A stretch of 37,644 bases of DNA. Origin: an uncultured Clostridium sp. (GTDB taxonomy: Bacteria > Bacillota > Clostridia > Oscillospirales > Ruminococcaceae). The DNA is taken from contig CABUDL010000010.1 of the NCBI GenBank assembly GCA_902490335.1, forward strand, positions 1 to 37,644, in the 5' to 3' direction. The translations under genes and the position numbers were made by a program. Below are positions 1-6,663 of this stretch, piece by piece. The first letter of the stretch is position 1. Each line of letters begins with the position of its first letter. Below the pieces are notes generated by a model. The model did not search any database. It saw nothing but the letters and a program-made list of their open reading frames with translations, and was not told the origin of the DNA.

Positions 1-32
1 ACAGTCGCCTTCCTTTTATAATAAAATTTCGA

Positions 33-491
33 CTAAAGAATATCAATCCAGATTCCTTCATCTTGGATTTTGCTGTCGGGTAGCGAGCGATAAAAGCGCT
101 GGGCGTCCTCGTTGGAGGCAATCAGCCCGACCAAAGTGGTGATGCCCTGCTGCTTGAGCTGTTCCCGCAGAGCCTTCATCAGCTTTTGAGCAATACCCTG
201 ATGCCGGTGGCTTTTTAAAACGCAGATCCAATCCAGATAAGCGTTGCGGGAGCCATCAAAGTGGGTGGCAATCATGCCGGAGTCGATTCTGCCGACCACC
301 TTGCCTTCGACATAGGCAAGCAACGAGAGCGAATGAGAAAATTCGGGGGAACAAAAGCTTTTCTCAATATTTTCCCGGTAGGCTTGGTCGATTTTCCATC
401 CCCAGAAATCCTCTTGCTTGCGCAGATTTTCTTCAAAATCGATGACATCGGGGATTCTTTCTTTGGTGTATGGAAGAATTTCGATTTGCAT
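33..491 (-). CDS. GNAT family N-acetyltransferase
   Basis: A 152-residue protein with the compact fold expected of Gcn5-related N-acetyltransferases, which move an acetyl group from acetyl-CoA to an amine. The acetyl-CoA pyrophosphate-binding loop is visible as RHQGIA (residues 96-101), preceded by the beta-strand YLDWICVL and followed by a helix. Near the C-terminus, SNEDAQRFYRSL is the usual GNAT helix before the last strand. The start has an AAGGAG ribosome binding site just upstream. It is the last gene of a minus-strand operon after the radical SAM gene (30-nt gap). The substrate cannot be told from sequence; protein or small-molecule amines are both possible. Confidence 0.85.
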   Translation of the reverse strand: MQIEILPYTKERIPDVIDFEENLRKQEDFWGWKIDQAYRENIEKSFCSPEFSHSLSLLAYVEGKVVGRIDSGMIATHFDGSRNAYLDWICVLKSHRHQGIAQKLMKALREQLKQQGITTLVGLIASNEDAQRFYRSLPDSKIQDEGIWIDIL

Positions 492-521
492 GGGCGACAG
501 CTCCTTTCTTTTTGCAAAAAC

Positions 522-1409
522 TTAAACCCCTTGCAGGGAAAAATCGGGGGTATATTCCTCTTTGGCGGAGGAAAGCTCCTGAACAAAGCCGTTCTCGATG
601 CCCATGCACTCCATCCAGTCGAGCACCCGCTCGTACTCCTGCGGCAGCAGGCGGCGGTTGATTTCGGGATAATCGGCGCTTTTGTAAAAAGGAGTATACT
701 GGCTCATCACGCTGACCAGGATGTCGTCCAGCGGCAGATGTTCGGCAATCCAACTTAAAATGTCCATGCTGTCCTCCACGCCGTCGGGCATGACCATGTG
801 GCGGACGATGGTCCCCTTTTGGATGATGCCGCGGGAGTCCAACTGCACCGGACCGGTCTGGGCAAACATCTCCTGCACCGCAGCGCTGGCGATTGCAAAG
901 TAGTCGGGAGCCGAGCAGTACCGTGCCGAACGCTCCGGCGAATAAAACTTGAGGTCCGGCAGATAGACGTCGACATAGCCCGCCAGCATCCGAAGGGTCT
1001 GCACCGTTTCATATCCGCTGCTGTTGTAGACGACCGGGATGTGCAGCTGATGGCGCACCCGGTCCAAAGCGTCGATGACCTGTGGAACAAAATGTCCGGC
1101 AGTGACCAGGTTGATGTTGTTGGCGCCCTGCTGCTGCAGCTCCAGAAAAATCTGTGCCAGCCGCTCGATGCTGACCTCCTTGCCAAAGTGTCCTGCGCTG
1201 ATGGTGTGGTTCTGGCAGAAGACGCAGCCCAGCGGGCAGCCGGAAAAAAAGACCGTCCCGGAGCCTTGCTCGCCGCTGACACAGGGTTCCTCCCAAAAGT
1301 GCAGAGCGGCGCGGGCAAGCTTGACCGTATCGCCCACACCGCAGCGACCGGTGAAAAGGCTGCGGTCAACGCCGCAGCGTCGTGGACAGAGGGTACACGG
1401 GTTTGACAA
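522..1409 (-). CDS. PflX-like radical SAM protein
   Basis: A 295-residue radical S-adenosylmethionine protein. The 4Fe-4S cluster motif C-x3-C-x2-C is at Cys58, Cys62 and Cys65 (GCPLGCVFCQN). A further N-terminal Cys set (Cys5, 8, 12, 23; CTLCPRRCG) is typical of the PflX-like group, related to pyruvate formate-lyase activating enzymes but without an assigned partner. The start is TTG at 1409: it lies 8 nt after an AAGGAGG ribosome binding site and no ATG fits. The gene sits 25 nt after the asparaginase gene and 30 nt before the GNAT gene, so the three are probably one transcript. A glycyl-radical-enzyme partner is not encoded nearby, so function beyond radical SAM chemistry is open. Confidence 0.85.
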   Translation of the reverse strand: MSNPCTLCPRRCGVDRSLFTGRCGVGDTVKLARAALHFWEEPCVSGEQGSGTVFFSGCPLGCVFCQNHTISAGHFGKEVSIERLAQIFLELQQQGANNINLVTAGHFVPQVIDALDRVRHQLHIPVVYNSSGYETVQTLRMLAGYVDVYLPDLKFYSPERSARYCSAPDYFAIASAAVQEMFAQTGPVQLDSRGIIQKGTIVRHMVMPDGVEDSMDILSWIAEHLPLDDILVSVMSQYTPFYKSADYPEINRRLLPQEYERVLDWMECMGIENGFVQELSSAKEEYTPDFSLQGV

Positions 1410-1434
1410 GTAAAGGACCTCCTTGCAGGGTCAA

Positions 1435-2439
1435 TCAGTTGTTCTGAAAGAGGATGTCGTGGTTGATGGTGGTGTAGAACATCGCTTTGATGCGCTGCGG
1501 GTCGTGGGTCTGTGCCATAATCCACATCAGCTTGGTGACAGTGGCTTCCAGTGTCATGTCGTAGGATTCGATCAATCCATAGCGCTCTTTGGCAACGTGT
1601 CCAACCTCATAGACCTCCATGTCGCTGCCTTCATACATGACCTGCGTGGTCATCACGACAATCTTTCCGTCGGCAATCAGCTTGTCCACCTCTTTGAGGA
1701 AGTCGCGGTCCGGTGCGCTGGGCAGACCGCCGACGCCGTAGCTTTCGATGATAACAGCATCATAATGCTCGCCAATCCATGGCAGCAGGTCCGGCTCCAT
1801 GCCGGGAATCAGCTTGACTAGGCAGACCTTGGGATTGATGTCGCTGTAAAAGGCGGGATAGGAGCAGGGGCAGCTGTCCTTGACATAGTGGACGATTTTA
1901 TTGTTGCGGATGGTGGCAAGCACCGGGAAATTGATGCTGTCAAAGGCGTTGAAGCTCTTGGAGTGGACCTTTTTGGCGCGGGTGCCGGCGATGATTTTGC
2001 CGTTGAAGACGATGGTGACCCCGTGTGCATCGGGACAGGCGGCAAAGCGCAGCGAGTCGAGCAGGTTGGTCTTGGCATCGGTGATTTCCATGGAGATTGG
2101 CTTCTGCGCACCGGTGATGATGATAGGCTTTGGCGAGTTTTGAATCAGGTAGGACAGCGCCGAGGAGGTGTACGCCATCGTGTCAGTGCCGTGGCAGATG
2201 ACAAAGCCGTCGTATTTGTCATAGTTTTCGCGGACGGTGCGCGCCATCAGCAGCCAGTGCTCCGGCTGAAGGTTGGTGCTGTCGATGTTGAGAATCTGTA
2301 CTGCGTCGATGGTGCAGAATTCCCGCGCAGCAGGAACATAGCTGAGCAGTTCCTCCGAGGAGATTTGCGGGGTCAGTCCGTTTTCGGAATTTCCAGAGGC
2401 GATGGTTCCGCCGGTGGCAATCAGCAGGATATGTTTCAT
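1435..2439 (-). CDS. ansA: Type I L-asparaginase
   Basis: A 334-residue cytoplasmic-type asparaginase that hydrolyses L-asparagine to aspartate and ammonia. The first active-site threonine is in TGGTIASG (Thr12) and the second in CHGTDTM (Thr85-Asp86); ITGAQKP and the C-terminal GVGGLPS segment also match the family. The length fits the AnsA type (about 338 aa in E. coli) and no signal peptide is seen. The reading frame stays open upstream to 2697, but I chose the ATG at 2439 because the conserved MKHILLIATGGTIAS begins there and AAGGAAGG lies just upstream. It is the first gene of a three-gene operon with a sigma-A-type promoter at 2509-2537. Confidence 0.93.
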   Translation of the reverse strand: MKHILLIATGGTIASGNSENGLTPQISSEELLSYVPAAREFCTIDAVQILNIDSTNLQPEHWLLMARTVRENYDKYDGFVICHGTDTMAYTSSALSYLIQNSPKPIIITGAQKPISMEITDAKTNLLDSLRFAACPDAHGVTIVFNGKIIAGTRAKKVHSKSFNAFDSINFPVLATIRNNKIVHYVKDSCPCSYPAFYSDINPKVCLVKLIPGMEPDLLPWIGEHYDAVIIESYGVGGLPSAPDRDFLKEVDKLIADGKIVVMTTQVMYEGSDMEVYEVGHVAKERYGLIESYDMTLEATVTKLMWIMAQTHDPQRIKAMFYTTINHDILFQNN

Positions 2440-2508
2440 AACAGAATTTTCCTTCCTTTTCAGATGCGTTTTGTCGGACGCCCGCGGCAGGGCGGTCCTG
2501 TTTCTTTC

Positions 2509-2537
2509 ATTATATGCAATTTGCCCTGCATAGACAA
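2509..2537 (-). promoter_or_regulatory. Sigma-A promoter of the ansA operon
   Basis: On the minus strand the -35 TTGTCT (2532-2537) and -10 TATAAT (2509-2514) are 17 bp apart, about 70 nt upstream of the ansA start. Confidence 0.7.
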
Positions 2538-2691
2538 GACCCTTTCTCATAAAAAGGAACGGGGATGCCCTGCATTTTGGCTTTTGTTTTTCTGCCGCTT
2601 GCCTTTCCGCTTTCTTTTTAATCAGAAGGAAGGTAGCGGCATGGAAAATCTTCCTTTCTAAAAGGGCAAAAGGCAGGTGCGAGATTCTCTC

Positions 2692-2720
2692 TTGCATAAC
2701 AAGGGGAAAAAGGTTATAAT
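2692..2720 (+). promoter_or_regulatory. Sigma-A promoter of mrp
   Basis: TTGCAT (2692-2697), a 17-bp spacer and a perfect TATAAT (2715-2720) lie about 85 nt upstream of the Mrp ATPase gene. Confidence 0.75.
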
Positions 2721-2805
2721 AAAGAGGTATGAATCGGCTGCAAAACAGCTGGATTCTGTCCTGAATGATTCTTTTGGAACGATCAAATTTTAGGAGATGA
2801 AGTAC

Positions 2806-3657
2806 ATGAGTGAAGCAAGCGGCTGCTCCGGCAACTGTTCTTCCTGCTCAAGCAAGGGTTCCTGCTCCAAGCCACAAAGCCTGTTGGAGCCGGCAAACCG
2901 TCTGAGCGAGGTTAAAAAGGTCATCGGTATCGTCAGCGGCAAAGGCGGCGTTGGCAAGTCGATGGTTACCTCTTCGCTGGCAGTTATGATGCAGCGCAGA
3001 GGATTTTCTACTGCTATTCTGGACGCGGACATCACCGGTCCATCCATCCCGAAGATGTTCGGCATCACCGGACGCGCACAGGGAACCGAGCTGGGCATCG
3101 ACCCTCGCCTGACCTCTAAGGGTACCGAGGTTATGTCTGTCAACCTGCTGCTGGAAAACACCGACGACCCGGTCGTCTGGAGAGGACCTGTCATTGCAGG
3201 AACGGTCAAACAGTTCTGGAGCGATGTAGTCTGGGGAGAGGTAGACTATATGTTCATCGATATGCCGCCGGGCACAGGCGATGTTCCGCTGACTGTTTTC
3301 CAGTCGATTCCGGTGGACGGCATCGTCATCGTGACCTCCCCGCAGGATCTGGTTTCGATGATCGTCAAGAAGGCTTGCAAGATGGCAAAGCTGATGAATG
3401 TTCCGATTGTCGGTATCGTAGAGAATATGAGCTACCTGGTATGCCCGGACTGCGGCAAGAAGATTGACATCTTCGGTCACAGCAAGCTCGAACAGGTAGC
3501 ACAGGAAACCGGTCTGGAAATCCTGGGTCGGATGCCAATCGACCCGACCCTTGCCGCACTGTGCGACGAAGGCAAGATCGAAGAGATGCCTGTGGAATAT
3601 CTGGAAGGCGCAGTGGAGAAGCTGGAAGCACTGCCAAAGCGCAAATTTGAGGAATAA
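2806..3657 (+). CDS. mrp: Mrp/NBP35-type P-loop ATPase, Fe-S cluster carrier
   Basis: A 283-residue cytoplasmic ATPase of the Mrp/ApbC/Nbp35 family, thought to hold and hand over 4Fe-4S clusters to apoproteins. The deviant Walker A motif GKGGVGKS is at 45-52, the switch motif is DADITGPSIPKMFG, and FIDMPPGTGD follows. The cluster-binding CPDC pair is at Cys213 and Cys216. The N-terminus has an extra Cys-rich stretch (CSGNCSSC, then GSC), as in Nbp35-like clostridial members. The start is the ATG at 2806, 9 nt after AGGAG; an in-frame ATG at 2797 touches the ribosome binding site and is unlikely. It has its own promoter and a terminator, so it is probably monocistronic. Confidence 0.92.
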   Translation: MSEASGCSGNCSSCSSKGSCSKPQSLLEPANRLSEVKKVIGIVSGKGGVGKSMVTSSLAVMMQRRGFSTAILDADITGPSIPKMFGITGRAQGTELGIDPRLTSKGTEVMSVNLLLENTDDPVVWRGPVIAGTVKQFWSDVVWGEVDYMFIDMPPGTGDVPLTVFQSIPVDGIVIVTSPQDLVSMIVKKACKMAKLMNVPIVGIVENMSYLVCPDCGKKIDIFGHSKLEQVAQETGLEILGRMPIDPTLAALCDEGKIEEMPVEYLEGAVEKLEALPKRKFEE

Positions 3658-3680
3658 TCGGGTCATCCTCGCCTATCAAA

Positions 3681-3710
3681 GGAGCGGACCGCTGCGGTCT
3701 GCTCCTTTTT
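3681..3710 (+). terminator. Rho-independent terminator after mrp
   Basis: A 10-bp GC-rich stem (GGAGCGGACC with GGTCTGCTCC, one G-T pair, loop GCTGC) is followed by five T. Confidence 0.85.
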
Positions 3711-3773
3711 GCATCTTTCGGATGATTTTGGGAAAACTAACGGAAGCTTTAAAATCAACAGGGAGGTGTGAAG

Positions 3774-4268
3774 GTGATACCGGTGATTCTGCTGGGAGAA
3801 GAAGAGGACCGACATCTGCCGAATGCGCTGTACCGTCTGCTGGGAGAGCGCTGTGCCCGACAGGAACGAAAAGGGATTTTCTGGAAGGAGGGTGCTGCGG
3901 TGCTGCTGCTGGACCTGCCGGCATCCTCGTGGGTGGACGCCGGCGGCGGGCTGGTGGTGCTCAAAGAGAGCTTTTTGCCAAAGCATCTGCCGGAGCATCT
4001 GCTGCACGCAAGGTGTATCCTGCCAGACCGGGGAGGAGAAGCCCTGCTGCCCTGTGGACTGCCCTGCATCCGCTGCGGGGACACAGGAGAGCTGCGGATG
4101 TCCAGCACACAGGAAGGTGCAGTTGTCTGCGTGCAAACTCCGCTGACTCGATTGGACGGCAGCTGCATCCCGCCGGGGGAGCATCTGTTTGCGCTGCCTC
4201 CCGATTTGAGCGTCTATGAGATGCTCTGCTGCGCGGCTGTTCTTTTGCTGCTGGGAATGGAGAAATAA
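3774..4268 (+). CDS. Hypothetical protein, unrecognised
   Basis: I do not recognise this protein of about 164 residues. It begins with a hydrophobic strand (IPVILLG), is rich in Leu, Cys and Pro, contains a C-x2-C pair (CIRCGD), and ends in a hydrophobic segment (LCCAAVLLLLGM) that could be a buried helix or a weak C-terminal membrane anchor. A GGGAGG ribosome binding site at 3761-3766 favours the GTG at 3774; a GTG at 3768 is too close to it. The frame keeps low-stop, high-GC coding character and is followed 75 nt later by a lipoprotein gene on the same strand. That it is a real gene is likely; its function is unknown. Confidence 0.6.
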   Translation: MIPVILLGEEEDRHLPNALYRLLGERCARQERKGIFWKEGAAVLLLDLPASSWVDAGGGLVVLKESFLPKHLPEHLLHARCILPDRGGEALLPCGLPCIRCGDTGELRMSSTQEGAVVCVQTPLTRLDGSCIPPGEHLFALPPDLSVYEMLCCAAVLLLLGMEK

Positions 4269-4343
4269 AAATATTTAAAGGGATACAGAAAAGGCTTATC
4301 GTTTCCTTTCCGGGGACGGCGACAGAAAAACGGAGGAGAGAAG

Positions 4344-4976
4344 ATGAAGAAGGGGATTTTATTTGCCGCAGTATGCTGGATGATGGCAGTCCTGCTGATT
4401 GGATGCGGCAGTCAGCAGGAGAAGGCAGCGGTTGCAGATTCTGAATCGTTGGCGCAGGAGCAGTATGAACGTCTGCTTGCAGGGGACCGCGCTTTGTTGG
4501 AAGCATTTGAAGCGGAAGGCTGGTGGGTGCCGGACTTTCAGCAGGAGATGGAGTACGAGTACACCTATATGGACCTGGATGGAGATGCAAAGGACGAGTT
4601 GCTGGTTCAGATGGCAGACAACCCGGGCGGCTACAACGGGGTCTTTCACTTTGCCGACGGCAAGCTTATTTGCTGGAACAGCGATGGAGCGGAGATGAGC
4701 GGCAGGGATTATCCGCTTCAGGATGGGACAATGGTCAGACAGTACGACTGGAACGGGACACAAAGTTATACCCTGTTTTGCTACCAAAGCGATGGGGGAA
4801 TGGAGGAACTGGAAACCCTTTTTGTGCGTCGGGAAAATATCCCGGAGGACAGCACCCAGCCCTGTCCTTATTATGAGGTCAACGGAAAAGCGGTCGGGCA
4901 GTCGGAATTTGAAAGACAGCTGCAAGAAAAAATCCGGGACCGTCTGCTCATAGGAGAAATGTGGATTGCCCTTTGA
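4344..4976 (+). CDS. Putative lipoprotein with acidic repeat-like motif
   Basis: A 210-residue exported protein. The N-terminus is a lipoprotein signal peptide (KK, hydrophobic core, then LLIGC with the lipidated Cys at 21), so it should be tethered outside the membrane. The body contains YMDLDGDAKDELLVQM, which resembles the D-x-D-G-D calcium-binding/FG-GAP-like motif found in many clostridial lipoproteins that read an acidic loop before a beta-strand. A GGAGGAG ribosome binding site precedes the ATG. The rest is not recognised. It lies between the unknown 3774 gene and the spore gene ssp, and no shared role is evident. Confidence 0.75.
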   Translation: MKKGILFAAVCWMMAVLLIGCGSQQEKAAVADSESLAQEQYERLLAGDRALLEAFEAEGWWVPDFQQEMEYEYTYMDLDGDAKDELLVQMADNPGGYNGVFHFADGKLICWNSDGAEMSGRDYPLQDGTMVRQYDWNGTQSYTLFCYQSDGGMEELETLFVRRENIPEDSTQPCPYYEVNGKAVGQSEFERQLQEKIRDRLLIGEMWIAL

Positions 4977-5007
4977 TTTTGAAAGGAGAACTGGCATAAC
5001 TTTCTAA

Positions 5008-5036
5008 ACATAATCAAAAGCCTGCGCGCCATACTA
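5008..5036 (+). promoter_or_regulatory. Possible sigma-G (forespore) promoter of ssp
   Basis: CATACTA at 5030-5036 fits the sigma-G -10 element and ACATA at 5008-5012, 17 bp upstream, partly fits its -35. It lies 81 nt before a spore protein gene, where forespore transcription is expected. Confidence 0.45.
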
Positions 5037-5116
5037 TTACTGCAAACGCAAAGAGCGGTCCTTAAACAGGGAGGTCCGCATCCAATCATTTAAAAAGATG
5101 AAGGAGTGCATTTTTT

Positions 5117-5329
5117 ATGGCAAGCAACAAGAACAACTCGAACAATAATAGATTGGTCGTACCGGAGGCACAGGAAGCGATGAACAAATTTAAGATGGAA
5201 GCTGCCAACGAGGTCGGCGTCAACCTGAAAGAGGGTTACAACGGTCACCTGACCTCCCGCGAAGCAGGTTCTGTCGGCGGGCAGATGGTCAAGAAGATGA
5301 TCGAGGCTTACGAAAACTCCATCAAATAA
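5117..5329 (+). CDS. Alpha/beta-type small acid-soluble spore protein
   Basis: A 70-residue DNA-binding spore protein that coats and protects DNA in the dormant spore and is degraded by the GPR protease at germination. The conserved core is clear: LVVPEAQEAMNKFKMEAANEVGV, in which the GPR cleavage region MEAANEVGV matches the family (usually E-I-A), followed by GHLTSREAGSVGGQMVKKMI. The Asn/Ser-rich N-terminus is usual. The ribosome binding site is AAGGAG. It has its own terminator, and a sigma-G-like element sits upstream. This gene is the best direct sign that the organism forms endospores. Confidence 0.97.
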   Translation: MASNKNNSNNNRLVVPEAQEAMNKFKMEAANEVGVNLKEGYNGHLTSREAGSVGGQMVKKMIEAYENSIK

Positions 5330-5338
5330 GGAAAACCC

Positions 5339-5377
5339 AAAACAGGCAGGTCAGATATTCTGACCTGCCTGTTTTTT
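5339..5377 (+). terminator. Terminator after ssp
   Basis: A perfect 14-bp stem (ACAGGCAGGTCAGA, loop TAT) is followed by six T. Confidence 0.93.
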
Positions 5378-5399
5378 AAAAAAAGAATCCAAAACCCTA

Positions 5400-5430
5400 T
5401 TGACTTTACAGCCACTGTATCCTTTATAAT
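5400..5430 (+). promoter_or_regulatory. Promoter of the 5474 GNAT gene
   Basis: TTGACT (5400-5405) and a perfect TATAAT (5425-5430) are separated by 19 bp, slightly long, about 45 nt upstream of the start codon. Confidence 0.6.
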
Positions 5431-5473
5431 GGCAGCATCACAGAGGGTAGCATACCATGAGGAGGAGATTTTG

Positions 5474-6010
5474 ATGAAACTGACACAAATCAACGCAGAG
5501 CAATGGAAAGAGGTAAAGGAAATCTATATGGAGGCTTTTCCAAAGGCGGAGCGCAAACCGTTCTTTGTCCTGCGCCATTCGGTGAAAAGCGGAAAGGCGC
5601 AGATTCTGACGGCAACAGAGGACAGGACCTTGATGGGATTTGTCATGGTCATCCCCTATGGCGGGATGGTGATGGTGGACTATCTGGCGGTGTCCTCCAA
5701 AATCCGCAGCCGCGGCACCGGCAGCCAAATCATGCAGCAGGTGTGCGAGCAGTTTGCAGACAAGCGAATTGTTCTTTTGATTGAACGTTTGGATGAAAAG
5801 GCAGAAAATGCCCAGCAGCGCAGCGCAAGACGTCGCTTCTATCTGAAGAACGGATTTGCCTCCTCGGACATCTTCATCAAAGGTGCCAGCGGCGAGATGG
5901 AGGTGCTCAACCGGGGTGGCAAGGTAAGCGAACAGGAATATCTGTCGTTGCAAAAATACGCATTGGGAAAACTGCTGTTTTCTCTGTCCGGGATTGCTCT
6001 GGCAAAGTAA
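5474..6010 (+). CDS. GNAT family N-acetyltransferase
   Basis: A 178-residue acetyl-CoA-dependent acyltransferase-type protein. The strand VMVDYLAVSSKIRSRGTGSQIM carries the R-x-x-G-x-G acetyl-CoA loop (RSRGTGS), and RRRFYLKNGF is the usual C-terminal GNAT element (FY..NGF). The start is the ATG at 5474, 6 nt after GGAGGAG; the frame extends upstream to 5429 but only through the promoter -10. It appears monocistronic. Related clostridial proteins are annotated only as GNAT; substrate unknown. Confidence 0.85.
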   Translation: MKLTQINAEQWKEVKEIYMEAFPKAERKPFFVLRHSVKSGKAQILTATEDRTLMGFVMVIPYGGMVMVDYLAVSSKIRSRGTGSQIMQQVCEQFADKRIVLLIERLDEKAENAQQRSARRRFYLKNGFASSDIFIKGASGEMEVLNRGGKVSEQEYLSLQKYALGKLLFSLSGIALAK

Positions 6011-6555
6011 GAATTCCACGCTTTATAAAATATTATAACATTTTGCCGAAATGACAGAGAGGAGCCTATCAAAATATAGAGGGGAAGGGAAAGAATTTTG
6101 GTGAAAAAGCCTTAAAAAGGAGAACTTTTGGAGGAATGACCGAAATCTTCCCGAATCTTTTTTCAAAAAAGTAGTCGCAATTTTCCTCTTTTGTATGAAA
6201 TCCACAAAAAATCGGCTGCTCCAACCATTCCCACAGCTTTTGACAGTTATCCTGCACTTTTCCAAAAGAAGAAGGAAATCCTGCATAAAATGAAGCGAAG
6301 GTCTTGAATCGTTTCATTTTATGAAAAAAACAAAGAAGAGTTTTCCAAAACCAGCCGAAACCAGAAGAAGAAAAATGGCTTAATAAAAAGGAATTTTTGC
6401 CAATTTACATGGAATCGGCAGAGAAACAAAAAACACCGGACTGCATGTAACACCGAACGACGGTGCAAAAAAAGACGGAGGGAAGTTATTGTGCAGATTG
6501 CTGTGATATTTTTGACGATTTGCTAAAATGCACAAAAATGTGGTTTTTTTAAATT
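6011..6555. other. Gene-free AT-rich stretch upstream of hppA
   Basis: About 545 bases without a convincing gene. Short minus-strand open frames (up to 87 codons) lack ribosome binding sites and have a low-complexity Phe/Lys make-up expected of AT-rich noncoding DNA. A 14-bp inverted repeat at 6284-6323 and a small CACCG/CGGTG hairpin near 6451-6465 are the only structures I see. No known riboswitch is recognised. Confidence 0.5.
6284..6323. repeat. 14-bp inverted repeat
   Basis: CATAAAATGAAGCG (6284-6297) pairs with CGTTTCATTTTATG (6310-6323) over 14 positions, with one G-T pair and a 12-nt loop. It is not followed by a T-run on either strand, so it is not an ordinary terminator. Confidence 0.7.
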
Positions 6556-6584
6556 TTGACAATTCATGAATTAAATATTAACAT
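6556..6584 (+). promoter_or_regulatory. Promoter of hppA
   Basis: A perfect -35 TTGACA (6556-6561) and TAACAT (6579-6584) are 17 bp apart. The -10 lies inside TTAACAT (6578-6584), whose complement ATGTTAA recurs at 6634-6640. Confidence 0.55.
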
Positions 6585-6595
6585 AGAGGGCAGAG

Positions 6596-6618
6596 ATAAC
6601 ACCCGCGAGTGGTGTTAT
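6596..6618 (+). promoter_or_regulatory. Hairpin in the hppA leader
   Basis: ATAACACC (6596-6603) and GGTGTTAT (6611-6618) form a perfect 8-bp stem with a 7-nt loop at the expected 5' end of the hppA message. It is nested inside the TTAACAT/ATGTTAA repeat. It could act as an operator or an mRNA stabiliser. Confidence 0.5.
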
Positions 6619-6663
6619 AAAATGTTACATTTTATGTTAACTAAAGAAGGGAATGGAAAAAAC

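Noticed and set aside
6069..6317. An 82-codon minus-strand frame in the gene-free stretch
   Set aside because: It starts inside the 6284-6323 repeat, lacks a ribosome binding site, and its Phe/Lys-rich product looks like translated AT-rich noncoding DNA.
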